A DNA stretch of 40,245 bases. Source: Gnetum montanum (lineage: Eukaryota; Streptophyta; Gnetopsida; Gnetales; Gnetaceae). The position numbers and the translations under genes are program-made. Each line of letters begins with the position of its first letter. Within the stretch, counting starts at the first letter, position 1. Positions 1 to 9,737 of this stretch are shown here, in pieces. The stretch covers positions 12,334 through 52,578 of the forward strand of contig MNCI01003306.1 of NCBI GenBank assembly GCA_015680685.1, given 5' to 3'. The notes under the pieces were generated by a model. That model did no database searches and was not told the origin of the DNA. It was given only the letters and a program-made list of their open reading frames with translations.

Positions 1-950
1 AGGGCATGAGCCTGCTTTGGGGAGGACCCAATAACATTCCTATTTGGTGCACCAGTTAANCCAAAATATACACTAATGATACAACCAGCGATGAGGTGAA
101 CAATGGAGAAAAGGATGGAGAGAAGAGAATGAAATGGAATCCTAAGGACAAGGTGGTGTACAGCCCTTTGTGTATTGCATGATTAATGTGACTTAGCAAA
201 TCTCATTCCAACTTCGACCTCAAACCAACCACATCTAGTGACTTCACATTAATGCACTTGGCCAAACCATCCTCTTGAATAACAAGAATGCATCTCCAAA
301 GAGCCACCACCATTCCGACAAAACAAATGAGGAGAGAGAAGGGGAAGTGAGAAGGGCCTTAGTTAGAGGGAACATTTTTAGTTCCATAACCAGTGCTTGT
401 AGCCCAAGTTTATTTCGTCTAAGGGGTGTGCTTCAAATTCTCACTCTTTTTTTTGTTTTTTTTTGTTTTGTGTTTTTATGTGTGAGAACCACACCATGCA
501 AAGACTTTGTTATTTTTATTGACTTAGCTTCCGACAATTGGGTAACATCGGAACAACAAGAAAACTCAAGAAGAAAACATCCAAGTACCCAAGAGAATGG
601 CCAACACAAATGCATCAAGTTCCCTTGAAGTCACACCCTTTTCAAACCTTGAGTCCTTCATTAGTTTGAGAAATACCCAGTCACAGATTCGTTAAAGTTC
701 TTGTTAGAAAGGGACTGTACATTTCCAAGCCAAGAGAGACCATAGAAACTAGTGGGTGTATGGATGAAGTGAACTCATTGCCTGTCATATCAAAAGAACA
801 TACCTTAGTATCAACATCATAACTTTAAGGTAAAAACCAAACATTAGCAATCAATAAGAAAACAGTTCATACCATCGTGAAGAACACTTATTGGGTGACA
901 AACTGACAGGATGGTTAACACACACACACACACAAATTGGAAAAGTATAA
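1..950 (-). other. 3' tail (spacer) of element A
   Basis: This stretch has no convincing gene; the open frames in it have no recognisable domain. It aligns by eye with the post-pol tail of element C (about 32260-33260) and with the spacer of element B (about 17000-17700, opposite orientation). Shared blocks include the GGGTGTGCTT and CACACCATGCAAAG motifs and a stretch around 140-240 matching the 'caagggacttc' part of the other copies. An N at base 60 marks an unresolved base. Confidence 0.6.
421..507 (-). repeat. Hairpin unit of the element tail, single copy in A
   Basis: One unit runs from AAGGGGTGTGCTT, through a T-rich loop, to AACCACACCATGCAAAGAC. The flanks TCTCAC and GTGAGA can pair around the loop. 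Homologous units occur at 6872-6987, 17204-17350 (two) and 32612-32835 (three). Confidence 0.6.
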
Positions 951-956
951 CGATGT

Positions 957-1095
957 TGTAAAACAAAAACAATAAAAGTTAAAGAAATTTGTAAAACAAA
1001 AACATGTAAAACAAAAATGTGTAAAACAAAAATGTGTAAGACAAAAACGTGCAAAACAAAAACGTGTAAGACAAAAATGTGTAAAACAAAAACTA
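957..1095 (-). repeat. 15-bp A-rich tandem repeat next to the internal purine tract
   Basis: About eight imperfect copies of GTAAAACAAAAATGT stand head to tail. On the element strand this is a T-rich run just downstream of the internal purine tract. A degenerate equivalent is present in element C at about 33360-33430. The alternating open frame it produces (repeated Val-Phe-Val-Leu-His) is a by-product of the repeat. Confidence 0.75.
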
Positions 1096-1130
1096 AAAAG
1101 AATTGTGGGCCTCTAATGATCGGCATAGGT

Positions 1131-1148
1131 GGCCATCTCCCCCATGAC
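1131..1148 (-). promoter_or_regulatory. Internal polypurine tract at the end of pol (copy A)
   Basis: On the element strand the sequence reads TCATGGGGGAGATGGCC, preceded by TTTCCATTCAG. The same context without the final AGATGG precedes the 3' LTR of copy B (21541-21560). Function as a second plus-strand primer is inference. Confidence 0.5.
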
Positions 1149-1149
1149 T

Positions 1150-1530
1150 GAATGGAAAGGAAGAGATCCGAAATAATGAACGTTTATTTGAATTTCGTAA
1201 AAGTGCCCAACTTCTCCCCACTGATGTTCTCAGATTAAGGGGTGGAAGTTGGCGACGCTCATATTTCAATGTGTCTATGCCTTCATTATTAGCATGAGTT
1301 TCCTCAGTTCGTTCTGTGCATATGAGTTTGCTCTTTCTAGTAGCTATCAACCACGGGGTGTCTACTACTGGTGTGGTTACTACATACAGGCATCTTTGGA
1401 TTTGTGTTTCTTGGGCACACCGATTACATGGAAGAGATGCTAAGCATTCTTCCATGTCATCACCCTCTGAGTCACTGTATGTGATGCATGGAACTTTCTT
1501 CTTCTTGATCTTTCCATAAACGTTTATCTT
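1150..1530 (-). pseudogene. Post-protease linker fused to the last codons of pol (deletion scar)
   Basis: From 1455 down to 1093 the minus strand is open for 120 codons. Its first part matches the post-protease linker of copy C (about 36500-36700; compare 'TEIQRCLY' here). Its last part matches the extreme 3' end of pol of copy B (about 16500-16575): ISSFPFSHGGDGHLC here, ISSFQLNHGGDDHPC there. RT, RNase H and the integrase core are absent between them. The junction lies roughly at 1230-1300 and happens to keep a reading frame open. This is the evidence for the internal deletion in A. Confidence 0.65.
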
Positions 1531-1536
1531 AGATAT

Positions 1537-4445
1537 CTACAAGGAAAGATAGTAGATCCCTAGGTACGCATCTACTGTACTCCGCCATGGCCTTCCCATT
1601 ATAATTGGGAAGTCCCTGTTGTCACTGTTAACTTCAATCACCAGGAAGTCAGCTGGGTAAGACCAACCACACACAGTGGTAATGATGTCCTCTGCCAATC
1701 CCAAGGAAATGGTGATGGACTGGTCAGCCAGCTCTAGTTGAATGTTGCTCTTCTTAAGTTGGGGCAGGTTCCAGGATTGATACATTTCTCGGGATATTAA
1801 ATTGACTCCAGAACCTGAGTCAAGAAGAACCTTATGTGGTACATTCTCGGTGATTTGTAGATAGATTAAGGGGCTCCCAGGGTTAGATAATTTCCTGGGA
1901 AGGTGGCCTACCTTGATCCAGTTGGGTACGGTATGCGTTAACATAACCGTATGCGTACAGCTTTGTTGGATTGAAGGGTGCTCCAAAGTGTTAGATGGTG
2001 GAGGCGTGGTTGTGAACTCAACCACTTTTTGTTGCAAGAGTTTGTCTGGGCTTCTGGTTCTGAAGAATGGTCTTCTCTTTTTATAGTTGTCAGAACCAGC
2101 AGCAGGTTGAATATTTACAGCTCTCACAGTGTTACGTTGCTACAGTTGAGTGGGGAGTTCCCCTTGCATTGTTGGAATAGGAGATATGGGAACTACTAGG
2201 GGAAGAGGTGCAGATGGAGTTGGAGGATGGTAGGTATGTGGGGTGCCTCCCGAAGGAGGAGCCCTCCTAAAGTACTCCCGAACTTGGTAATAATGTTGGG
2301 GAGTTGTGTGATCCATGGAGTCACCTGGAGAAACTGGATGCTGCACATAATAGTCATAAGGATTAGGTTGCTAGTAAGGGTACTGTTGTGTTGGCGGTGG
2401 CATCCCCCATGACTGTGGGCATTGCCACTGCTGATGCTATCCGATGGGTTGTGGTGGAGTTCCACTTGGATAGTACATTAGTGGTTGGTGGAACTGCCTT
2501 GGGTTACCTTGAGGATAAGGTAACCTTCAGGGTGTTTGCTGTTGGTTGAGTCTTGGATTGAGTGCATACACCCCAGACTCCTGTAGATGTGAGATAATTG
2601 GACAACATCCCTTAGGATGGTCATATTGGCAGATCTCACATCCACCGTCATCGTCTGTGTCTGAATCCACATCCTCATCGAAGATAGTTGTTTTCCCCTT
2701 ACCTTTGTTATGTGCAGGGCCTGAATTTCTCCACTTTGTCTTATCTCTATCACTACTTCGTTCCTCCTTAGACTCTTCTACGATTTTCAAAACACTTTCA
2801 AGTCTGGAGTCTAAGGAATCCCACAATTGATTCATCTTAGCCGATACTTTGATTGTTAGCTTCTGAATCGGTAAGGTTTTTCTGTTCACCAACTCTTCGA
2901 GTGGTGACTCATCCTCCTCATCACAAAATTTTACTCCCTTCTTTTGAAGGGAGGGATCACGGTTGTATTCTTCCACACTCTCTCTTTTTTGTAGCTCACC
3001 TTCTTCTTTTCTACTTGTTCTAACAAGCGATGTACTTCATGGGCTCTAAGTTGTCATAGTCTCCCTTAGGCATAAGTCCCGAGGGTTCTCCTTGTCTCAT
3101 GCCTTAGCCCATCCATGATGTGGCAAAGTGGATCCTGCTGAGCGTATCCATGGCCTGGGCAACGATGTAACAATGTGTAGTAGTGGGCCATGGCAGCAGC
3201 CAAGGGTTCATGAGTACCTTGCTTCCAGCCTTGGATCTGCTTACGCAAATTAGACACTCTGGAGTACGTTTGATACTTATCGTTGAAGAGTTCTAACATA
3301 GTACTCCACCTCCTGATGGTTTCCGGTTCTAAGGATCGGTACCAACTCTCTGCTTCCTTGATGAGTGTCCTCGGAAACAACTTAAGTTTTTGCCACTCGT
3401 TCTCTATATTATGCAAGGCGTAGGCATCGTGGAATGCCTATAAATGATGTTGCAGATCTGAGTTGTATCCCCCTTCAAAGCGTGGGATGTTATTCATATC
3501 TAAGCGTTTGATCTGACTATCTTTTAAATGCCTTGTTGGAATTCTCACAGCCTCCGTTATGTCAAGCATACTTCGTGTGGCAAGTAGGGGTTCATCATGA
3601 TCATCTCTTTCATAACGCCTGTGATGTCTACGTTGTTCCCTACTTTCCCTTCATTCATTCTCTTGTCCTCTCTCTTGACTTTCCCATCAAGGTCTTTCAT
3701 TTCTCCTACCTCTATCCTCACTGTTATGCTCATGATGGCTGTGCCCAGATGTGGAAGGAGAGGGTGAGTGATGTGAAGAAGGGGAACCATCATCGTGATG
3801 ATGTTTCTTGCCTTCTCTTTGGTTGCTTTGGCCCCGATCGTGATGACAATCTAAGTGCCCATCCTTTTCATATGTTGTTGCTCCCTCTGTGAACAGTTGG
3901 TGTTCATGGGGATCAGAACCAGTGTTATGTATCGTTGATTGTAAGTTCTGATACCCCACCTCCTTACTATCGTTAGGAGGGGGAACATCTTTGGATAGAG
4001 AACCTGTTATGAGTGGTTTGCCATCTCCTATTTCACTAAGGACGTGTGGGCCTTTGCCCTTCAACAGTGTATGTTGGCTCTCCTGCCTTACGTCCCTCAT
4101 ACGTTGTAAAGCTATGGGATGATAATCCCTCATGTCAAAATCTTCTGCAACGTATTCAGAGTATAATTCTATCATGCCTATCTGTGCCAAAGCATGGAGA
4201 AGCATGTTAGGGACAACTCGATCTAGAGGTAACACAATGTTACCTTGCAAATCTCTCCAGTGCATCTGTTCGTCCTGATGGAGGATAAAAGTAAAGTTTG
4301 GGATATACTCATCGAGATGAGTATATTCCACCCTATATTATTGAGGCACTAGCTAATTTAGGTTATGTGTTTTTGATTGTTGACTATTTTGTGTATTACC
4401 CCTAGGTGGTGTATTACTCTTCTGAGAAGAAGAAGAAGACATCAT
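1537..4445 (-). pseudogene. gag-pro: gag-protease polyprotein of element A (near-intact)
   Basis: Gag packages the element RNA and the retropepsin cleaves the polyprotein. The start is the first of two adjacent ATGs (4445, 4442), followed by a Ser-rich stretch as in copies B and C. The order is: N-terminal domain with the THLDEYIPNF motif (from about 4325), a His/Asp/Ser-rich linker (about 3690-3850), a Retrotrans_gag capsid domain (ESWYRSLEPE, DKYQTYSRVSNLRKQIQGWK, 3066-3416), a zinc-knuckle-like CEICQYDHPKGC (2602-2640), a Pro/Gln/Tyr-rich stretch, and a retropepsin (1537-1950). The protease motif is LLDSGSGVNLIS, with the catalytic Asp present, and it ends FPIIMGRPW. There are two in-frame stops just after the N-terminus, one near 3685, one near 3440, and one frameshift between about 3066 and 2976. 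The family is clear; the copy is not functional as it stands. Confidence 0.9.
2602..2640 (-). other. Non-canonical zinc knuckle of gag (copy A)
   Basis: The residues are C-E-I-C-Q-Y-D-H-P-K-G-C-C, i.e. CX2CX3HX3C instead of the usual CX2CX4HX4C. Copies B (12236-12274) and C (37809-37847) keep the same spacing but have lost the second Cys (Tyr in B, Phe in C). Confidence 0.75.
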
Positions 4446-4571
4446 GTCTTATTGGTGTGCTAATTAACAGTTATATAAGTTTTTTTTTACTTTTAATTAA
4501 CTTGAAGGTTCGTTTAGGCTCACAACGATGTGAGTGATATCATATGTTCTATTCAGCACACAAACACTTAG
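4446..4571 (-). other. Untranslated leader of element A
   Basis: This is the stretch between PBS and the gag ATG, about 125 bases, AT-rich with no reading frame. It has the same position and similar length as the leader of copy B (10544-10681). Confidence 0.6.
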
Positions 4572-4589
4572 TCTTCGGCAACGGTGCCA
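4572..4589 (-). other. Primer binding site, tRNA-Asp type (copy A)
   Basis: On the element strand it reads TGGCACCGTTGCCGAAGA, one base after the LTR end. It matches the complement of the plant tRNA-Asp 3' end (TGGCGCCGTTGCCGGGGA, from memory) at 15 of 18 positions. The three differences are all G to A. Confidence 0.85.
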
Positions 4590-4590
4590 A

Positions 4591-5447
4591 TGATGAGTGA
4601 CGAGATACCCCTACACTCAAACATACGAATACAAGCATAGCATGCACGATCTAGTCGAACTCTGCAGACTAAGTGCCTACATGCCTTATCGAACACTTAG
4701 GGTTAATCATTCATTGTCTTCCCAGACTTACTTGTAGTTGTCACGGTGTATGGTTAAGTAAGTCTGAGGTATATGATTTTTATAATTTTTATGTTTTTAT
4801 GTTCCTATGCTAATAAGGTGAAGAGTAGAGAAACTAAGTACTAACTCTAACTAATGAACTAAGTCTACTTTAACCTAGCGTCAGCATCCGTTCCCACTTA
4901 CCATACACACCCTGAACTGATGCAACCGTGGCTACCAAACGCTAATCGTTGATGGGATCACCACGTGTAACGCACATGCTTGAAGTGGTCGTACTGAGGC
5001 ACTTAACTAGGAGGAAAGGATTGAGAGAATCTAATCTAGCCTAAGTGTGATGAGCATCCGTTCCTTGATTATCCGTACACATCTTTAAATGCTCGTAATC
5101 AAGTCGTACTCATTCCGCATTACTAGGAGAGAAGGGTAAGAAAGAAAGCAATAAATAAAATTAAATAACACTACAAGGTTTATCCAAGAAGTTCATCTTT
5201 ATTGCCGTACACAGCTTGTGTTCAGGTACAATGTTGCTCGAATAAAGATCTGTTCACTTTAGGATTCCTACTGCGGGCACATCGAAAATAATCTATCTCT
5301 GGAGTGATCAATCTACCAGAGTTTCCCTACTATCTAGCCTAGGATGAGGAAACAAGGGAGAGCTGCCTCTTATTTATAGATATGATGGCGCATCGCAATA
5401 TCGCGTACGCAATATTGCAGGGGAAGACGCAATATCGTGTCCCATCA
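4591..5447 (-). repeat. 5' LTR of element A (857 bp)
   Basis: On the element strand it starts TGATGGGACACG at 5447 and ends CACTCATCA at 4591, next to the PBS. It contains a TATA box (CTATAAATA, 5371-5379) and a polyadenylation signal AATAAA (5198-5203) inside a segment, GGCAATAAAGATGA, that is shared with the 3' LTR of copy B. The promoter and the R region are inferred from these sites. Confidence 0.85.
5371..5379 (-). promoter_or_regulatory. LTR TATA box (copy A)
   Basis: CTATAAATA on the element strand. The identical motif lies at comparable positions in the LTRs of B and C. Confidence 0.6.
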
Positions 5448-6480
5448 ACTACCATTATAAAATTGAAGTTTTACATTACAAAATTTTATTTGAGTGGATG
5501 TATTACAAAATGACAAAAAGATTGGAGAAACATTAAAGTTTACCAAATTGCAGAGGTCTTCAAAAAATCCACCAAAGATGAATCTTCTTGTTTTTCTTAA
5601 GGATGGCAGTCTTTCCAACCTTGATTGTTATGTCAATGCTTCTCTTTTTATGTAGAACATTCTTAAAGGATAGACTAAAAGTTTTTCTCATCATCCCATG
5701 GATCTAACAAACATATGATGTTTAAGTTTTAATCCTTGTATGTACTACTATTTGTCCATGGGCATATCCTTCTTTGTTCTTCTCTTGGCCTTTTTTCCTT
5801 ACATTGTAAAAGACCTTCAACCTTAGGCTTTCCTTTTAGCATCACTTGCAACCAGTAAAGGATCAACATTAGTTTTGGTAAATTTTCCTTAATTATTAAC
5901 CCTTTTTGGATCCCTTAGTTAGCTTAAAATGTGAAAAAATGTTAGTATTTAAGCACAAGATGATGACAAAGTGTTGTTCCCAAGGCTATGAGATAACTAA
6001 AATCATCAAGTTTGTCACATTATTTTGATTATTATTATTATTAGTTACCAAATTTTTGAAAATAGGATGTTAGAAAAATTTCAAAAATTATGTCCTTAGC
6101 CCCCACGATGAATGAGCTTAACTCTAGAAGTGCAAAAGTTTTTGAACAATTAAAACCAAAGGTATGGTTCAAAAGATGGCCAAGAAATTTTGAATTTAGA
6201 GGAAATTTCAATATAAAAGGATTAAGGATAACTCAAATTGATGAGAAGTTGATTGCAAAATCATGCATAAATTTAGAGAAGCTGTCAATGATGTTCTTGA
6301 AGATGTGAGGTTTAGTTCAAAGCCATGATCAATAAAAGTTATGTAAGTAGGTCCTCCTAAAGCAAGCTCTTGCCATAATGCCCTTGCATAAGCACTTCTA
6401 TGGATGTTTGTGGGCACCTTAGAAGTTAAATGTAGATCATGCCTTTGTTCCAAACAATACACAACTGCCTTGGTTAGGAT
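5448..6480. other. Flanking AT-rich DNA without a recognised gene
   Basis: This is the DNA to the right of the LTR of element A. I see no LTR, splice-site series or long frame here. The 72-codon frame at 6090-6308 has no recognisable domain. A minus-strand frame at 6208-6462 is listed separately. Confidence 0.5.
6208..6462 (-). CDS. Unidentified 84-codon open frame, possible gene fragment
   Basis: I do not recognise this frame. Its first half (about residues 1-52) has a natural-looking composition with segments such as SAYARALWQELALGGP and FIDHGFELNL, unlike the low-complexity frames around it. The second half loses that character. No signal peptide, membrane segment or metal site is visible, and there is no splice context I trust. 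It could be a captured exon piece, a remnant of another transposon, or chance. Confidence 0.2.
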   Translation of the reverse strand: MYCLEQRHDLHLTSKVPTNIHRSAYARALWQELALGGPTYITFIDHGFELNLTSSRTSLTASLNLCMILQSTSHQFELSLILLY

Positions 6481-6921
6481 TTTGCATAATACTATACAAA
6501 ATCAGTAGGTCCATAATTGCATGTAGCAATGAGGTGAATAATGAGATGAGAAGGGATTGCAAGGATTGGGATGTAAGGTACTTAATCATGTTTGCAATAG
6601 GTTTTTGCATCAATTATGAGTAAAACAACCATCATACCTATCTGTCCAAGTTTTAGACCAAGTCCATACCATTAAAAATGGCCTCACATTAATGTGTTCC
6701 TTTCTATCTATCATCATGAATCTACAACAACCACAGAGAATGAACATCACTCCAAAAATAGAAGAAAGGAGAAGGAAGGAATGAAGGGCCTTAATTAGAG
6801 GGGTGCCTTCAGCCATGGGTAAGATGTCTTTCCAGCCCCATAACTAGTGCTTGTACCCCAGTATTATGTTTAAGGGGTGTGCTTTGAATTTCCATTATTT
6901 TTTTCTTTTTCTCTCTTTTTT

Positions 6922-6963
<42 letters not shown>

Positions 6964-7545
6964 ATGGAAATCACACCATGCAAAGGCATGCTTCCTATTT
7001 ATTGGTCAACAACAAGAGTGATGGTACATTCTATGAGGAGTCATAGATCACAAGAATGAAGTCAAGAAGAAAATCTAACAAATTCCCTTGAGGTCACACC
7101 TTTTGTCATTTCCACTTGGTCTTTCCCTCTTTCTTCAAGGCACAATGATCAGTAGTTAATTTTAGTTTCATGTAAGAAGAACCATATTGCTTCCATCATA
7201 AAGGCCCCTTATTTAAAAAAATTAGAGGGATGGATAATGCAATCTCATTGCATTACTAAAATTAACCCAACACATGGTGTTGACTTCCGAATCATGACTG
7301 GCAATATTATTAACAAAAACATAGTAGACATTCATAAAACATTAAAAAAATAACCCAAGAAAAAAGAAAATTACAAAGAAAATAAAAACAACAAGAAATG
7401 GAAAACATATTAAGAATTGGAAAATTTTGAAGAAATAGGAAAAGGATAAAAAATTCTAAAACAAAGAAGTGAAAATACACTTATTAGTTCTTGGTTCAAG
7501 ATGGGGCATCTCGCCCATGACTAAATTCATGGACACGCATTCAAA
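6480..7545 (-). mobile_element. Tail fragment of a fourth element (D) of the same family
   Basis: The stretch carries the tail landmarks in the same order as A and C: a 'cacattaatg' block near 6685 like A at 245, 'agggccttaattagagg' (6783-6799) like A at 353, one hairpin unit (6872-6987), an A-rich stretch (7320-7480), and a decayed internal purine tract (7503-7518, TCATGGGCGAGAT on the element strand). No gag or pol could be identified with it. Boundaries are approximate. Confidence 0.65.
6872..6987 (-). repeat. Hairpin unit (copy D) with expanded CT microsatellite
   Basis: AAGGGGTGTGCTTTGAATTTCCAT and ATGGAAATCACACCATGCAAAGG flank the loop, and TTTCCAT can pair with ATGGAAA. The T-rich loop seen elsewhere has expanded here into a (CT)n run of about 40 bases (6922-6961). 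Confidence 0.7.
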
Positions 7546-7920
7546 AAATGGACTGCACATTCCCTTGGATACACACTATAATTTTTCCATTTGTCACCTT
7601 TAACAATTTAATTTCTCACTTGGTAGCATATTTAACATTGATGATAATCATGTTTCGATCATTTGGAGACATATCTTTAGTTGGACTAAAAGGTGTTTTC
7701 TTTTTAAGGGGTCTAGACATGTTTCCTTGTTTATTTTTCTATTTTAATTCTTGTGTCTTCTTATTTAGCATCTTCTTTTGGTGTATAGTCAGAGTGTGAG
7801 ATGCGTTTCTCTAAGTTCTTTGTTTGGTTCACTTTCTTTGAACTAGAATTAATAAGTGAATTGGATGTTTTCATGTATCTTTTTAACAATTTTATATTCT
7901 CATTTTCAAAGCACTAGGTG
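7546..7920. other. Stretch between D tail and D LTR
   Basis: No domain is recognised. The 83-codon plus-strand frame at 7548-7799 is hydrophobic (Phe/Leu/Val-rich) and looks like a chance frame in T-rich DNA. In a complete minus-strand element this position would hold the end of integrase, but I could not align it to B or C. Confidence 0.3.
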
Positions 7921-8590
7921 TGATGAGTGGCGAGGTACCCCTACACTCAACCATATGAATACGAGTGCTTCACTCATGATTTGGTCGAACTCCGCAGATG
8001 GACTAGTTGTGGTATTTAGATAGTTACTCATAGATCGCAGTTCACTTTCTTCCCACCTGGACTAGTATTAGCTTTGTCATGTATGGTTTAGTCCAGAGTG
8101 AGGTGTATGATGTGTTCCTACACTAATGCTACTCCTGGGTATGATGGGAAATAATATCAACTAAGCTAGGAGAGAGGATAAGAGAGAATCTAAATTAGCC
8201 TAAGTGAGATGAGCATTCGTTTCTTAATCATCTGTACATATCTTGGACCTCGTGCATGACTACCACTGGGATTACCAAGAGCATGGCCTAGGTACGCTAC
8301 TGGGTTACCAAGTAGTCACACTTAAATGCTTGTGATTAAGTCGTACTCATTCCGCGTTACTAGGAGATAAAGGTAGAGAGAGATATTAAGTAAGAAAGCA
8401 ATAAATAACAATAACAATTAAATAATTAAGCTAAGTGGATGTTGCAATGATGAAGTAATCTAGATCTTTATTGCTAGTCATGTGTGTGTCTAAGTATGTC
8501 ACACTCGAATAAGAATGTCGTACAATTACAATCATCACACTGTGGGCATGCATTAGGAGAAAGGGTTGAGAGGAAAAACTTACAAAAAGT
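7921..8590 (-). repeat. Truncated LTR (copy D)
   Basis: It begins at the LTR terminus (forward TGATGAGTGGCGAGGTACCC) and aligns with the LTR of A for about 650 bases, including the 'gagatgagcattcgtttctt' and 'ctcgaataa' segments. The other third, which carries the TATA box, is missing or unrecognisable. There is no PBS beside the terminus, so it is a solo or truncated LTR, not a 5' LTR of the D tail. Confidence 0.7.
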
Positions 8591-9551
8591 GTCCATACAA
8601 ATTGGTACCTTTATAATCCCAAATCAATCTTATGATTGCTCAAATTAAGAACAAAATGAGTGGTTGAAACAATACCCACACAAATCTTTCTCATGTTCAA
8701 CCTATTGCCTAGATAACTTGACTCCCAAAATGTAATAGTTCAAGACAATCTCTTTCTCCTTCTAATCCATGACCATTATAAGTCTCTCTATTAGTAGACT
8801 TTGGTAATGTCAAATGTTGCTTCCATTCAATTCCTAAATCCATATGGTTTTGTTTGTAATTATTATTGGGATTTGGATTAGTTAGCACAACCAAAGGGAT
8901 TGACAAGAGGTTTTTGATAAAACAGAATTATAGAAGCTTGTTGTGCATACATGAATAAATGGAGGAAAATAAAATTGGAAACTTGAATTCTAGATGATCT
9001 ATAACACATTGTCTTAATTTAGTTTCATCAATGATTAGATCATGGAACAATCAAGGCTAGATGACATTGGTAGTGATAGGTGTGACCTTGCACTCAAAAA
9101 GGGAACTTAAAGATCTATCCCTACTTTGTGGATGAGTAGTGATGAAGGGATGCAATAATGGATCTCTCATAGGATGTAGAACATGCTCGCACACTACCAT
9201 GAGTTAATTAAATGATTGGTTGGGGATCTAGTGATGTTGCACTCTTACCTGCTCTCTCTTATCCATCATTCATTATTCATCTCTTTTCTTTCCATTTTGT
9301 CCATTGTTGTGTGTGGTAGGAAGTTGATCAAGTAAAGTAGAGGATGATATTTGTTCATTCAAGGGAATGGACTTGCGTTTAATGCTACTATATCATTGGT
9401 TGTTGGGAATTCATAAGTGTCCCATCAATGAGTTTCAAAAGGGCAAGAAAGGCAAGTGCTTGCTATGGGAAGGACTCACTTGTGAATCCTTGGTGGCTTA
9501 GCATTATGAGAGAGTGAGCTTAAGCTTATCTCCAAGTGGTGGTGGTGGTTG
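8591..9551. other. No gene recognised
   Basis: About 1 kb of AT-rich DNA between the D LTR and the insertion site of element B. The 65-codon minus-strand frame at 8709-8906 has no recognisable features. Confidence 0.5.
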
Positions 9552-9556
9552 CATGG
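9552..9556 (+). repeat. Target site duplication, left copy (CATGG)
   Basis: CATGG immediately precedes the TG of the 5' LTR. The same five bases follow the CA of the 3' LTR at 22399-22403. Confidence 0.85.
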
Positions 9557-9624
9557 TGATGAGTCACATTCGGTTGGTTGCGTCGACAAGGCCTCGTCGA
9601 CACAACCTCATTAACTGGGCCTTG

Positions 9625-9702
9625 TCAATGAGGCCTAATCAACACATCTTATCATGCGTCAATGAGGCCTAATCGACACATCTTATCATGCGTCAACGAG
9701 GC
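9625..9702 (+). repeat. 34-bp tandem repeat in U3
   Basis: TCAATGAGGCCTAATC... repeats at 9625, 9659 and partly at 9693. The 3' LTR keeps only one partial unit, which suggests a deletion between repeats there or an expansion here after insertion. Confidence 0.75.
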
Positions 9703-9728
9703 CTTATTGATGTAGTGTTGATTTTTGG

Positions 9729-9737
9729 CTATAAATA
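9729..9737 (+). promoter_or_regulatory. LTR TATA box (copy B 5' LTR)
   Basis: CTATAAATA, matched at 21623-21631 in the 3' LTR and in the LTRs of A and C. It is the likely core promoter of the element. Confidence 0.65.

Larger units (their letters stand above)
1..5447 (-). mobile_element. Ty3/gypsy (Athila/Tat-type) element A, pol-deleted, 3' end outside window
   Basis: On the minus strand the order is 5' LTR, PBS, gag-protease, a short fused pol remnant, an internal purine tract and the 3' tail; the 3' LTR lies beyond base 1. From PBS to internal purine tract is only about 3.4 kb, against about 6 kb in copy B, because RT, RNase H and most of integrase are missing. This is the best preserved gag of the window, with one frameshift and few stops. 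It resembles non-autonomous derivatives that keep only gag (and here protease). Whether it moved in this form or was deleted after insertion cannot be told from one copy. Confidence 0.85.

Noticed and set aside
851-1126. 91-codon minus-strand frame with repeated VFVLH units
   Set aside because: It is the translation of the 15-bp tandem repeat and has no other protein feature.
3533-3892. 119-codon plus-strand frame opposite gag of A
   Set aside because: Shadow of the gag linker on the other strand; its histidine- and phenylalanine-rich composition follows from the antisense reading.
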